DNA of 64,000 bases, from contig NZ_SWJG01000002.1 in NCBI RefSeq assembly GCF_005870035.1, positions 186,001 through 250,000 of the forward strand, written 5' to 3'. The translations under genes and the position numbers were made by a program. The notes under the pieces were generated by a model. The model saw nothing but the letters and a program-made list of their open reading frames with translations, did no database searches and was not told the origin of the DNA. This document shows positions 15,773 to 25,171 of the stretch, one piece after another (the stretch's first letter is position 1; each line of letters starts with the position of its first letter). This DNA comes from Spirosoma lacussanchae (GTDB lineage Bacteria; Bacteroidota; Bacteroidia; Cytophagales; Spirosomataceae).

Positions 15773-18700
15773 ATGATGGCTATACGTTTATCATCGGTCG
15801 GGCTGGTGGGAATGCTGCTGCTCAGCGGCTATCCCGGACTGGCCCAGTTTATGGCAACGGCCCGGTCGCTGCCCAAAGCAACCTACCAGCTGGCTCCTCC
15901 GCAGACCATCCAGCTGCGCGATGTACTGAACCAGCTCAAGGTGCGCTACCAGGTCGATATCCTGTTCGAAGACCGGCTCGTCAGCGACCAGCGCATACTG
16001 CCTGGCGTTATTGACCCTGGCGCATCGCTGGAGCGGAATCTGACCAACGTACTGCGGCCACAGGGGCTTCGCTATAAAAAGGTGAAAACCGGCGTGTATC
16101 TGGTGCTGGCCGAGACCAAAGCCCGGAAAGTATCCGAAGCGAGTGAGATAACGACCTTGCCGACTACGGCGCTGGCCAGCGGGCAGCGGCTGGAAATGGA
16201 CCCATCGGCACCGCTGACGAATACGCTACAGCGGACCGCCGTGGCCGACCAGACCATCAGCGGTCGGGTAACCGACGGGGCCACCGGCGCGGGTTTACCC
16301 GGGGTTAGCGTAGTCGTAAAAGGAACCAGCCGGGGCACTACCACCGATGGCGAAGGTAATTATCGGGTTAGCGCGCCCGATGGCGCTATTACGCTGGTGC
16401 TCTCCTTTATTGGCTACGTTACCCAGGAGGTCGCTGTGGGTAATCGCAGCACCGTCAACGTGACTATGGCCGTCGATGATAAAACCCTGAGCGAAATTGT
16501 GGTGGTGGGCTACGGCACCCAGAACCGGCGCGAGCTGACGGGGTCGATCGCGTCTATCAACACCCAGACCATCCGTGACCAGCCCGTTACCAACGTGGTT
16601 GAAGGACTGACGGGTCGGCTGCCGGGCGTGCTCGTGCAGCAGAACACGGGCGCGCCGGGTAATGCGCCGTCTATAAAAGTACGTGGACTGGGTTCCATCA
16701 GCGCGGGTAACGGGCCACTGGTCGTTATCGACGGCCAGCCGATCAACTCCGGTACCCAGACCAATGCGGGTGGGCTGAACCTCCTCAACCCGAATGATAT
16801 CGAGAAAATCGACGTGCTGAAAGATGCATCGGCCACGGCTATTTTCGGATCGCGGGGGGCTAACGGCGTCGTCCTCGTAACCACCAAGCGCGGTAAGTCG
16901 GGCCAGCCCCGCATCAATGTCGATTATTACACGGGTGTTCAGGAGGTGAGCAAGAAGGTAGAGCTACTCAACGCGCAGCAGTTTGCCGAATACTCGAAAG
17001 AAGCCTCGAATACGGCTTATCTGGAACGGGTGCCGGGCGCATCGATCAACGACCCCAACAGCCAGCGGGCCTCCGGCCAGCGGTACCGGTACCCGCGGGG
17101 CGAAATTGCCGGTTATAACTTCGACAATCCGGCCAGTCTGACGTATTACGACTACCAGGACCTGATTTTTCGGCGCGCGCCTATCAGCAACTACCAGGTG
17201 TCGGCGTCGGGCGGAACCGATCGGGTGCAGTATTTCGTGTCGGGCAACTACCTGACCCAGCAGGGTATCATTCGCGGGTCGGATCTGAACCGCTACACCG
17301 TCCGGTCGAACATTGATGCGCAGCTGTCGTCGAAGCTGAAAGTAGGACTCAGTTTCAGCCCATCGTATACACTCGAAAATCGGGTCAATTCTGATGGGCA
17401 CTGGGCCAACAACGGCGTCATCAACGCGGCTCTGTCGGCCATGCCCATTCTGCCTATCTACCAGGCCGATGGCGTCACCTACAACTCGCAGGCGTCTATC
17501 GCAGCTCCGTACGATTATCCCGGCATAACGAACCCCGTAGCCAACATCACCGAGCGCGACGACAAAGCCAATACGCTCCGGCTGCTGGGTAACGCCTATG
17601 CCGAACTGAGCATCTGGAAATCGCTGCGCTACCGCGGCACCATCGGGGGCGATGTGTCGTCGTTCCGCCAGAACCAGTTCCAGACGTCGGCCATTCCGCT
17701 CAACCAGCTCCTGCCCCCCAACGCCAACAACGGTACGTCGTTCACCTCGCAGAATATCAACTGGGTAACCAACCACACGCTGAACTACACCCTCGACATC
17801 GGGACCAAACACCATGCCGAAGCCCTCATCGGTATGGAAGCCCAGCGGAACGACTACGAAGAAAACCGCGTAACGGCCAACAACTTCCCCAACGACGCCG
17901 TCCGCACCATCAACGCGGGGGTGATTACGGGCGGGCTTTCCTTCCGCGATCAGTGGACGATGGCGTCGTACTTCGCCCGCTTCAACTACGCGTTACTGGA
18001 CCGGTACCTGTTCAACGTATCGATCCGGCGCGACGGCTCCTCGCGGTTTGGAGCCAACAACCGGTATGGTACCTTCCCATCGGCGTCGGTGGGCTGGCGC
18101 GTAACCGAAGAGCCGTTCATGAAAAGCATACCGGTCATCTCGGAACTCAAACTGCGGGCCAGCTACGGCTTGTCGGGTAACAACGCGTTCCTGGGCTCCG
18201 ACGGTCGTCCCAACAACTACCCGGCCATTGGTGTGCTGACCAAAGATAACTACGTGTTCAATAATGCCCTGGTCAACGGCCTGGCTACCAGTACGATTGG
18301 TAACGAAAGCCTAACCTGGGAAAAGAGTCGGCAAACGGATGTCGGGGCCGACATCGGCCTGTTCCAGAACCGTTTGTTTCTGACAGTCGATTATTACAAA
18401 CGCATCACGACCGATCTGCTGCTGTCGGTACAGGTGCCTTCGCTGACGGGCTTTACCTCGGCGGTGCGGAATATTGGCAAAGTGGAGAACAAGGGCATGG
18501 AGTTCAGCCTGTCGAGCCGCAACCTGACTGGCGCCTTTACCTGGACCACCGATCTGAACTTCTCGTTTAACCGCAACAAAGTGCTGGCCCTCGGACCCAC
18601 GGGCGACCCCGTCCGGAGTGGCTCGGGCATCGGCGAAACCAACATCTCGGTCATTGGCGAGCCGCTGGGCAGTTTCTACGGTTACCGGCAGCTGGGCGTA

Positions 18701-19336
18701 TTCCGGGATCAGGCGGATCTGGACAGCTACCCGCGCTTTGCTGACAGCCGCCCCGGCGATGTGAAGTATGAAGACGTGAACAAAGACGGTCGTATCAACG
18801 CCGACGACCGCACGCTGATCGGCAATAACCAGCCCGACTTCGTGTACGGTTTCACCAACAGTTTCTCGTTTAAGGGACTCGACCTGGGTATTGTGGTGCA
18901 GGGGGTGCAGGGGGGCGAAATCCTGAACCTGTCGCGCCGGTTTTTCGAGAATCTGGAAGGAAACGCGAATCAGCTCACCACGGTGCTGAACCGCTGGCGG
19001 TCGCCCCAGAATCCGGGTGATGGGGTAACGCCCCGCGCCAACAGCCGGTCTACGGGCAACAACAACCAAGTATCTACCCGCTGGATCGAAAGCGCCAGTT
19101 ACCTCCGCATCCGGAACATCACGCTGGGCTACAACCTCCCCAAAGCGCTGGCCAACCGGTTTAAGATGCAGACGCTGCGCGTTTACGTCGGTGCGCAGAA
19201 TGTGCTGACAGTCAGCAAATACCTGGGCTACAATCCCGAAGTGAGCGGCTACGAAGGGCCGCTGACGGGGGGCGTCGATTACGGTTCATACCCGCTGGCG
19301 CGGACCTATACCGCGGGTATCAATCTGGGCTTTTAA
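15773..19336 (+). CDS. SusC/RagA-family TonB-dependent transporter with STN domain (module 1)
   Basis: A 1187-residue outer-membrane glycan transporter. After a signal peptide comes an STN signalling domain (about 38-115, IQLRDVLNQLKVRYQVDILF), a carboxypeptidase-D-like beta sandwich (about 162-240, ISGRVTDGATGAGLPGVSVV), the TonB contact LSEIVVVGYG, the plug (about 255-375, ending VLKDASATAIFGSRGANGVV) and a 22-stranded barrel whose last strand ends in AGINLGF. The STN domain links transport to the FecR/sigma pair just upstream. It forms the barrel of a SusCD complex with the lipoprotein encoded 25 bases downstream. Glycan specificity cannot be read from the sequence. Confidence 0.96.
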   Translation: MMAIRLSSVGLVGMLLLSGYPGLAQFMATARSLPKATYQLAPPQTIQLRDVLNQLKVRYQVDILFEDRLVSDQRILPGVIDPGASLERNLTNVLRPQGLRYKKVKTGVYLVLAETKARKVSEASEITTLPTTALASGQRLEMDPSAPLTNTLQRTAVADQTISGRVTDGATGAGLPGVSVVVKGTSRGTTTDGEGNYRVSAPDGAITLVLSFIGYVTQEVAVGNRSTVNVTMAVDDKTLSEIVVVGYGTQNRRELTGSIASINTQTIRDQPVTNVVEGLTGRLPGVLVQQNTGAPGNAPSIKVRGLGSISAGNGPLVVIDGQPINSGTQTNAGGLNLLNPNDIEKIDVLKDASATAIFGSRGANGVVLVTTKRGKSGQPRINVDYYTGVQEVSKKVELLNAQQFAEYSKEASNTAYLERVPGASINDPNSQRASGQRYRYPRGEIAGYNFDNPASLTYYDYQDLIFRRAPISNYQVSASGGTDRVQYFVSGNYLTQQGIIRGSDLNRYTVRSNIDAQLSSKLKVGLSFSPSYTLENRVNSDGHWANNGVINAALSAMPILPIYQADGVTYNSQASIAAPYDYPGITNPVANITERDDKANTLRLLGNAYAELSIWKSLRYRGTIGGDVSSFRQNQFQTSAIPLNQLLPPNANNGTSFTSQNINWVTNHTLNYTLDIGTKHHAEALIGMEAQRNDYEENRVTANNFPNDAVRTINAGVITGGLSFRDQWTMASYFARFNYALLDRYLFNVSIRRDGSSRFGANNRYGTFPSASVGWRVTEEPFMKSIPVISELKLRASYGLSGNNAFLGSDGRPNNYPAIGVLTKDNYVFNNALVNGLATSTIGNESLTWEKSRQTDVGADIGLFQNRLFLTVDYYKRITTDLLLSVQVPSLTGFTSAVRNIGKVENKGMEFSLSSRNLTGAFTWTTDLNFSFNRNKVLALGPTGDPVRSGSGIGETNISVIGEPLGSFYGYRQLGVFRDQADLDSYPRFADSRPGDVKYEDVNKDGRINADDRTLIGNNQPDFVYGFTNSFSFKGLDLGIVVQGVQGGEILNLSRRFFENLEGNANQLTTVLNRWRSPQNPGDGVTPRANSRSTGNNNQVSTRWIESASYLRIRNITLGYNLPKALANRFKMQTLRVYVGAQNVLTVSKYLGYNPEVSGYEGPLTGGVDYGSYPLARTYTAGINLGF

Positions 19337-19361
19337 CGCTTGACTCTTAGACACGACTTCC

Positions 19362-20795
19362 ATGAAAAAAACATATATCCTGGCCAGTCTGCTCAGCCTG
19401 AGCCTGGCGTCCTGCCGCGAACAGTTTCTGGATCTGGCGCCCATTGCGCAGGCCAACACGGCTTCGTTTTTCAAAACGCAGTCTGACATGATCATTACCC
19501 TGAACGGGGCCTACGGAGCGCTGCAGTTTGCGGGTCAGTACGGGCAGAACTACGTGTTCTCCGAAATCCCGTCCGACGATACCACCCCGGTTCTGTCGGG
19601 TTCCGTAACGGATCAGGACGAGTTCGATAAGTTTTACCTGCGGACAACCAATCCGTTTCTGGTCACCCGCTGGAACGATGGCTACCGGGGCATCTACCGG
19701 ACAAACGTGGTTATTGACCGAATTGCGGGCGTAACCATGGACGAGACCCTAAAAAGACGGCTGGTGGGCGAAGCCAAGTTCCTGCGGGCGCTGATGTACT
19801 TCAACCTGGTGCGTACCTTTGGCGATCTGCCACTTGTGCTGACCGAAATTACCGACCCCACGCAGGGCTACGAATATGGGCGGTCGCCGGTGGCCGATGT
19901 GTACGCGCAGATCACCAAAGACCTGACCGATGCGGAAGCGGCTCTGCCGGAGCGGTATACCGGCGCCGACATAGGGCGGGCCACCCGCGGAGCGGCTAAG
20001 TCGTTGCTGGGAAAGGTCTACATGACTCAGCGCAAATACGCCGAAGCGGCCACCAAGCTGAAAGAAGTGGTGGATGCCAACACCTATGATCTGCTGCCCG
20101 TCTACGCCGATCTGTTCAGGCCCGCCAACAAGAACAGCCGCGAATCGATCTTCGAGGTGCAGTACAAGAAAGGGTCGCTGGGCGAGGGGAGTAACTTCGG
20201 CAATACCTACGCACCCGAGAACTCGGGCAACGCCGTTATTCAGTTTGGCGGGGGCGGCAATAACCGGCCAACGCCCGATCTGGAGCAAGCGTTTGAAGCC
20301 AATGACCCCCGTAAAGCCGCTTCGTTCGCTACCAGCTATGTTAACAGCAGCGGCACCCGCATCGACTACTACTACATTCGCAAGTACCTCGACGCCCCCA
20401 CGGTCAACGGCGACGCCGAAGATAATTTCTACGTGCTGCGCTATGCCGACGTGCTGCTGCTCTACGCCGAAGCCCTGAACGAAACTGGCCGCACCGCCGA
20501 AGCCCTGCCGCTGCTGAACCGCGTTCGGAAACGGGTTGGGCTGGCCGACAAAACGGGTCTGTCGCAGGCCGATATGCGGCTGGCGCTGGAGCAGGAACGC
20601 CGGGTCGAACTGGCTTTTGAAGGGCATCGGTGGTTCGATCTGGTGCGTACGGGGCGGGCGCTGCCGGTATTACAGGCCAAAGCCGCGGCCATCGGTATCA
20701 AAACGAACCTGACACAAAATAACCTGGTCTTCCCGGTTCCACAGAGTCAGATCGATATCAACCCCAGCAAGATCAGCCAGAATCCCGGCTATTAA
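19362..20795 (+). CDS. SusD/RagB-family glycan-binding lipoprotein (module 1)
   Basis: A 477-residue surface lipoprotein, lipidated at Cys18 (LSLSLASC). The TPR-like SusD fold is shown by FLRALMYFNLVRTFGDLPLV, GAAKSLLGKVYMTQRKYAEA, the central YADVLLLYAEALNETGR helix, RRVELAFEGHRWFDLVRTGR, and the end IDINPSKISQNPGY. It caps the adjacent SusC barrel and binds the glycan at the cell surface. A strong terminator follows 8 bases after the stop, closing the sigma-FecR-SusC-SusD transcript and separating it from the next GH105 gene. Confidence 0.95.
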   Translation: MKKTYILASLLSLSLASCREQFLDLAPIAQANTASFFKTQSDMIITLNGAYGALQFAGQYGQNYVFSEIPSDDTTPVLSGSVTDQDEFDKFYLRTTNPFLVTRWNDGYRGIYRTNVVIDRIAGVTMDETLKRRLVGEAKFLRALMYFNLVRTFGDLPLVLTEITDPTQGYEYGRSPVADVYAQITKDLTDAEAALPERYTGADIGRATRGAAKSLLGKVYMTQRKYAEAATKLKEVVDANTYDLLPVYADLFRPANKNSRESIFEVQYKKGSLGEGSNFGNTYAPENSGNAVIQFGGGGNNRPTPDLEQAFEANDPRKAASFATSYVNSSGTRIDYYYIRKYLDAPTVNGDAEDNFYVLRYADVLLLYAEALNETGRTAEALPLLNRVRKRVGLADKTGLSQADMRLALEQERRVELAFEGHRWFDLVRTGRALPVLQAKAAAIGIKTNLTQNNLVFPVPQSQIDINPSKISQNPGY

Positions 20796-20803
20796 CCACG
20801 CAG

Positions 20804-20843
20804 CCCGGAGCCCCTGTCAGCGCTGACAGGGGCTCCGGGTTTT
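20804..20843 (+). terminator. Strong intrinsic terminator after SusD (module 1)
   Basis: Perfect 17-base arms (20804-20820 and 20823-20839) with a 2-base turn, followed by TTTT (20840-20843). It begins 8 bases after the SusD stop. Confidence 0.9.
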
Positions 20844-20923
20844 ATGAGAGGCCGTAAAGGGGCTGTTTATGAGTAGGCCCGGCCCTGAGGGCTTCTTTGC
20901 TGAGCGTACCGAATGCTGATACA

Positions 20924-22075
20924 ATGATTAATCTACTAAGCCAGTGCCGTCGGTGGCTGCCCGTTCTGGGCCTGTCATTCGTGCTGGGAACGGCCCTTGC
21001 CGAACCCCCGACCCGACCCGCTCACAAGCCCGGCCCCGCAGCCCGCGACGCCGTTTTTTCACCCGCCTACATCCGCGACGTACTTCAGAAAGCGACGAAA
21101 TGGCAGCTTCAGCACCCCAAGCATAGCCCGACCGACTGGACCAACGGCGCGTTTTATGCCGGTGTTTTTGCCGCCTACGAAACCACCAAATCGCCCGAGA
21201 TTCTCGACTCCCTGCTGGCCATGGGCGAGCGGATGAAATGGCAGCCCGGCCGGCGGTACGACCATGCCGACGATATCGCCATCTGCCAGACGTACATCAA
21301 CCTGTACCGGTTGCGGAAAGACCGGCGCATGATTCAGCCCACGATCGATACCGTACAAAAGCTGCGGACGATGCCGGGTAACGAGCTGGCTAAACACAAC
21401 CTGACCTGGTGGTGGTGCGATGCGCTGTTTATGGCGCCACCCGTGCTGGCCCAGCTGAGCAAAACCCTGAACGACCCGTCGTACAACGCATTTTCTGACT
21501 CGCTCTTCAAGCAAACCTATGACCTGCTCTACAACCCGCAGGAACACCTTTTCGCCCGCGACGCCGGTTACCTGATCGATGCCAGCGGGAACGGCAAAAA
21601 AGAAGCCAATGGCCAGAAGATCTTCTGGTCTCGGGGCAATGGCTGGGTCATGGGCGGGTTAGTACGTGTCCTGCAGGAATTGCCCGCCAAACACCCCAGC
21701 CGCCCGTTTTACCTGAGCCTGTACCGGCAGATGAGCGAACGGCTGCTGGCGCTTCAGCAGGCCGATGGGCTCTGGCGGGCCAGCCTGCTCGACCCGGCTT
21801 CGTATCCGGGTGGTGAAGCCAGCGGATCGGGTTTCGACTGCTACGCGCTGGCCTGGGGTATCAACCAGGGGGTTCTGCCCAAAAAGACGTACCAGCCCGC
21901 CGTCGAGAAAGCATGGATAGCCCTGACAAAACTCGTGTCGCCGGAAGGGCGGGTGGGGTGGGTGCAGCCCATCGGTGCCGATCCGCGCCGGAACTTTAGC
22001 GAAGACAGCTGGGAAGTATACGGCACTGGTGCGTTCCTGCTGGCCGGCTCGGAGGTGATCAAACTCAAGCCATAA
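20924..22075 (+). CDS. GH105/GH88 unsaturated uronyl hydrolase
   Basis: A 383-residue exported enzyme with a signal peptide ending near TALAEPP. It carries the GH105 signature segments DWTNGAFYAGVFAAYETT, YDHADDIAICQTYINLYRL, LTWWWCDALFMAPPVLAQL with the probable catalytic Asp166, FWSRGNGWVMGGLVRVLQE and GGEASGSGFDCYALAWGI. The substrate should be an oligosaccharide with an unsaturated glucuronyl or galacturonyl end made by a lyase. The ATG at 20924 is preferred to 20897 since it starts directly before the signal sequence. It lies beyond the SusD terminator, so it is probably expressed from its own promoter. It is only distantly related to the GH105 domain at 11882. Confidence 0.9.
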   Translation: MINLLSQCRRWLPVLGLSFVLGTALAEPPTRPAHKPGPAARDAVFSPAYIRDVLQKATKWQLQHPKHSPTDWTNGAFYAGVFAAYETTKSPEILDSLLAMGERMKWQPGRRYDHADDIAICQTYINLYRLRKDRRMIQPTIDTVQKLRTMPGNELAKHNLTWWWCDALFMAPPVLAQLSKTLNDPSYNAFSDSLFKQTYDLLYNPQEHLFARDAGYLIDASGNGKKEANGQKIFWSRGNGWVMGGLVRVLQELPAKHPSRPFYLSLYRQMSERLLALQQADGLWRASLLDPASYPGGEASGSGFDCYALAWGINQGVLPKKTYQPAVEKAWIALTKLVSPEGRVGWVQPIGADPRRNFSEDSWEVYGTGAFLLAGSEVIKLKP

Positions 22076-22095
22076 CCTATTTCTGCCCATAATGC

Positions 22096-22140
22096 CGATG
22101 CCCCCGCCGGAGACCCATTGTCTCGTCGGCGGGGGCATCG
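22096..22140. terminator. Bidirectional terminator between GH105 and a TonB receptor
   Basis: Perfect 14-base GC-rich arms (22096-22109 and 22127-22140) with further GAGA/TCTC pairing inside the loop. It separates convergent stops at 22075 and 22156. Confidence 0.75.
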
Positions 22141-22155
22141 CTTGTAACTACCCGG

Positions 22156-24957
22156 CTAGAAACTGGCCGACAGGTTCACGAAATAATAGCCGCCGTTAAA
22201 ACCAAACTGGGTGGCGGTACGGCCGTAGATGAAGCGACCGTTGGAGCTGTTGTCCTGTACAGCCGTCCCGTACCGCTCGGGGGTGGGATAGGCGGTTGCC
22301 CGCAGCGGATCGGGGTATACGTCGAACAGGTTGTTGGCTCCCACCGTTATGGTCAGGTTGGTCAGCAGACGATATGAGACGTTCAGATCGGTCACGAAGC
22401 GCGGACTGAAGGTCTCGTCCAGCGCCGGGTTGGCTGGGTCGTAGGATTCAACGGTGCCGAAGCGCGACACGCGGGCGACTGCCCCGAATTTGCGAAGGCG
22501 GTAGTTCAGCGTTAGCTGGAGTTTACTGCGGGGCTGCGCCACGGCCAGCCGGGCACTATCCTGCCGGTTGAACAGGAAGTTGCCCAGCGCGGCATCGGTA
22601 GGCAGATTGGCCGGTCGCTGAACGGCACCGATTAGCTTAGTCTGGTTGAAATTGGCTGCCAGCGTCACATCCAGCGTACCGGCCGATAGGCGGGGGTTGG
22701 TAGCCAGTACCACATCGATGCCCTGCGTCTGGGTGTTAACGGCGTTAGTAAAGAACTGGGCACTGTTGACGTCGGTCTGCCCGGCACCGTTCAGGATCTG
22801 GGTTACGATCAGGCCCGCCCCCGACGTGCCGCGCGAAAACTGATTGCTGTAGATGATACGGTCGCGGATGGTGATCTGATACGCATCGACTGTAAGGCTA
22901 ACGTTAGTCAGGGGCCGCGATGTGATGCCGATGCTATAGTTGACGGACCGTTCGGCTTCGAGTGAAGGCACGCCAAACGCCTGGGCAATGGGACTGTCGT
23001 TCCGAAAGGTGCCGGTCTGGCGTGGCTCAAGACCCTGTCCCGTTGAGACAAAGACCGTACTGATGGCGCTGAAATAACGCTGGTGCAGCGACGGAGCCCG
23101 GAAGCCGTTGCTCACCGACCCCCGTAACGAGAACGCTTCGCCGAAGCGGTAACGAGCAGCCAGTTTTCCGGCCACATTCCCGCCGAAGTCGCTGTAGTAT
23201 TCGTACCGACCGGCTGCGTTGAGCAGCAGCCGCTGCGTCACATCCGACTCCACGTCCAGGTAAGCGCCGTACACCTGCCGGTGGGCATTGACAGCATTGG
23301 CAGGCTGGTATCCCGGAAACACCTGCGAGCCGCCTACCTGCCCCGATTGCGGGCTGAAGTTCAGATAAGAAGCCGCTTCGCCGGGCCGAATGCGGTACTG
23401 ACCGTTGCGATACGTGAGGCCGGCTGCCACGTTGAAGGAGGTCAGACCCAGCTGTTTGCCAAAGTCCTTGGCCGCGCCTGCATCGGCGGTGTTTTGGTAG
23501 AACGATAGGGTTCCGGCGTAAAAGGCGGTCGGGTTGTTGGTCGGGCCGAGGTAGGCCAGTGATGCATTGTTGGAGTTCGTAACGTCGAACCGGAATGCGT
23601 TGCCGCCGTAGACGTTGCTGATGTCCCAGCGCCAGCCCCGCGTTTCGCCGTTGATGCCAACGAGCATCGACTGGTCGTTGATGGTCGACTGGATATTGGG
23701 CAGGAACCCGTTCGGATACAGCTCGCGGATGACCTGGGTGGTCTGGTAGGGGTAACGGTAAAAACCCGCAGCCAGCCCTCGCCGGTAGTTGAGGCCACCG
23801 GTGGCGTAGAAGCTGGCGTTGGTACCCCGGATGGGAGCGCGCGCATTCAGGAAAAAGCCGGCATTCTGCACCCGGGCGTTACCGACCTGAAGGTTATCGG
23901 ACAGGTCGAAGCCGTTCTGTCTGATCAGCGCCTGGTCCTGCTGGTAGAGGGCCTGCCGCCGGGCCACGTAAGCCGCATCGGTCTCGCCCGTTTGCCGACC
24001 CGCGTTCCAGTTTACATAGACCGGCCCCGTATAATCGCCCGCCCGGTTGGTTGATCCCCGGTGGCGTAATTCGCCGGTCAGGCTTAGAAACCCGTTATTG
24101 GGTAGTTTAATGCCGTGGTTGATCCCTACCTGGGCCACCTGCCCGTCTCCTTCGTACTGTTGGCCAAGCTGGGTGTTGATGGTAGTACCCGGCTGTTCCT
24201 TCAGCCGGAGGTTGATGACGCCCGCAATGGCGTCAGACCCGTATTGCGAAGACGCCCCGTCGCGCAGCACCTCGACCCGCTCAATAGCCGAAGACGGAAT
24301 GGCATTCAGATCGGTTCCGACCGAGCCACGCCCAATGGTGCCGTTGAGGTTGATCAGTGCCTGGTTGTGCCGTCGTTTTCCATTCAGCAGCACCAGCACC
24401 TGATCCGGACCGAGGCCCCGCAGCGTGGCCGGGTCGATATGGTCGGTACCGTCAGAAACCGTTTGTCTCGATGAGTTGAACGACGGCGCCACGAAGTTCA
24501 GCTGTTGGCTAATGTCGATCTGACCCGTAGCAATTAGGTCTCGTGACTGAATTACGTCAATCGGTGCTACCGTCTGGGTGCTGGTCCGGGCCTGGGTAGA
24601 GCGCGAGCCGACAACCACTACTTCGCTAAGGCTGGCTAGGCTTTCGGTCAGCTGCACATCGGTGGTGAGGGTGGCTCCATCCGTTACCTGTACCGACAGG
24701 GTCTGGGTGGTATAACCAACCAGACTGAAGCGGAGTGAATAGCTGCCCGGTGTCAGCGTTAGGGTGTAATTGCCGTCGGCATCGGTGCTGGTGCCACTAT
24801 TCTGGCTGACGACTAGCACCGACGCGCCCGGCAGGGCAGTTCCCGTACCGGCATCGGTAACCCGGCCCCGAACGGATTGAGCGATGGCCGGTATAGCTGA
24901 CAAAAGCCAGCAAAGACAGAGAATGATTTTTCGGAAGCGATTGTATTCGTTGTGCAT
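22156..24957 (-). CDS. TonB-dependent outer-membrane receptor
   Basis: A 933-residue receptor with a signal peptide (RKIILCLCWLLSAIPAIAQ), a carboxypeptidase-like domain (about 28-105, GRVTDAGTGTALPGASVLVV), the segment LSEVVVVGSRS, a plug (about 125-245, with LRGLGPDQVLVLLNGKRRH and VEVLRDGASSQYGSDAIAGV) and a barrel ending in FVNLSASF. The plug is of the classical small-ligand type and not the SusC type, there is no STN domain, and no SusD gene is adjacent. The ligand could be a siderophore, cofactor or small oligosaccharide. The start is the ATG at 24957; the open frame runs on to 25413 but would overlap the divergent GH92 gene and has no signal-like sequence. The 5' leader is highly structured. 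Confidence 0.92.
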   Translation of the reverse strand: MHNEYNRFRKIILCLCWLLSAIPAIAQSVRGRVTDAGTGTALPGASVLVVSQNSGTSTDADGNYTLTLTPGSYSLRFSLVGYTTQTLSVQVTDGATLTTDVQLTESLASLSEVVVVGSRSTQARTSTQTVAPIDVIQSRDLIATGQIDISQQLNFVAPSFNSSRQTVSDGTDHIDPATLRGLGPDQVLVLLNGKRRHNQALINLNGTIGRGSVGTDLNAIPSSAIERVEVLRDGASSQYGSDAIAGVINLRLKEQPGTTINTQLGQQYEGDGQVAQVGINHGIKLPNNGFLSLTGELRHRGSTNRAGDYTGPVYVNWNAGRQTGETDAAYVARRQALYQQDQALIRQNGFDLSDNLQVGNARVQNAGFFLNARAPIRGTNASFYATGGLNYRRGLAAGFYRYPYQTTQVIRELYPNGFLPNIQSTINDQSMLVGINGETRGWRWDISNVYGGNAFRFDVTNSNNASLAYLGPTNNPTAFYAGTLSFYQNTADAGAAKDFGKQLGLTSFNVAAGLTYRNGQYRIRPGEAASYLNFSPQSGQVGGSQVFPGYQPANAVNAHRQVYGAYLDVESDVTQRLLLNAAGRYEYYSDFGGNVAGKLAARYRFGEAFSLRGSVSNGFRAPSLHQRYFSAISTVFVSTGQGLEPRQTGTFRNDSPIAQAFGVPSLEAERSVNYSIGITSRPLTNVSLTVDAYQITIRDRIIYSNQFSRGTSGAGLIVTQILNGAGQTDVNSAQFFTNAVNTQTQGIDVVLATNPRLSAGTLDVTLAANFNQTKLIGAVQRPANLPTDAALGNFLFNRQDSARLAVAQPRSKLQLTLNYRLRKFGAVARVSRFGTVESYDPANPALDETFSPRFVTDLNVSYRLLTNLTITVGANNLFDVYPDPLRATAYPTPERYGTAVQDNSSNGRFIYGRTATQFGFNGGYYFVNLSASF

Positions 24958-24961
24958 AAAA

Positions 24962-25072
24962 CAGACCCCAACGCTTACTGCGTCTATAGGGTCTTCGTTA
25001 ACCCGTCTGCCTGGTCGATTGGGCGGTCGTCTGCCCGTATTTCTTAGGCAATGGTCCTCCGGGCAGACGACC
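24962..25072 (-). promoter_or_regulatory. Structured leader region of the TonB receptor gene
   Basis: Two inverted repeats precede the ATG at 24957 on the minus strand. The distal one is a perfect 13-base pair of arms (25060-25072 with 25025-25037, 22-base loop). The proximal one is a nested stem: AGACCC 24962-24967 with 24988-24993, and ACGC 24970-24973 with 24979-24982, ending 5 bases from the start codon. No known riboswitch consensus was recognised. It may act as an attenuator or translation control element, or as operator DNA in the divergent promoter region. Confidence 0.45.
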
Positions 25073-25171
25073 CTGTCTGCGGCCGCCGATCGGATAATTT
25101 TAGGCCGTTGATGATTATGTTTTGCGGTCGATCGTGCTTCTAGGGTAACAGAAAGCCTGAGTTCGATCAAT

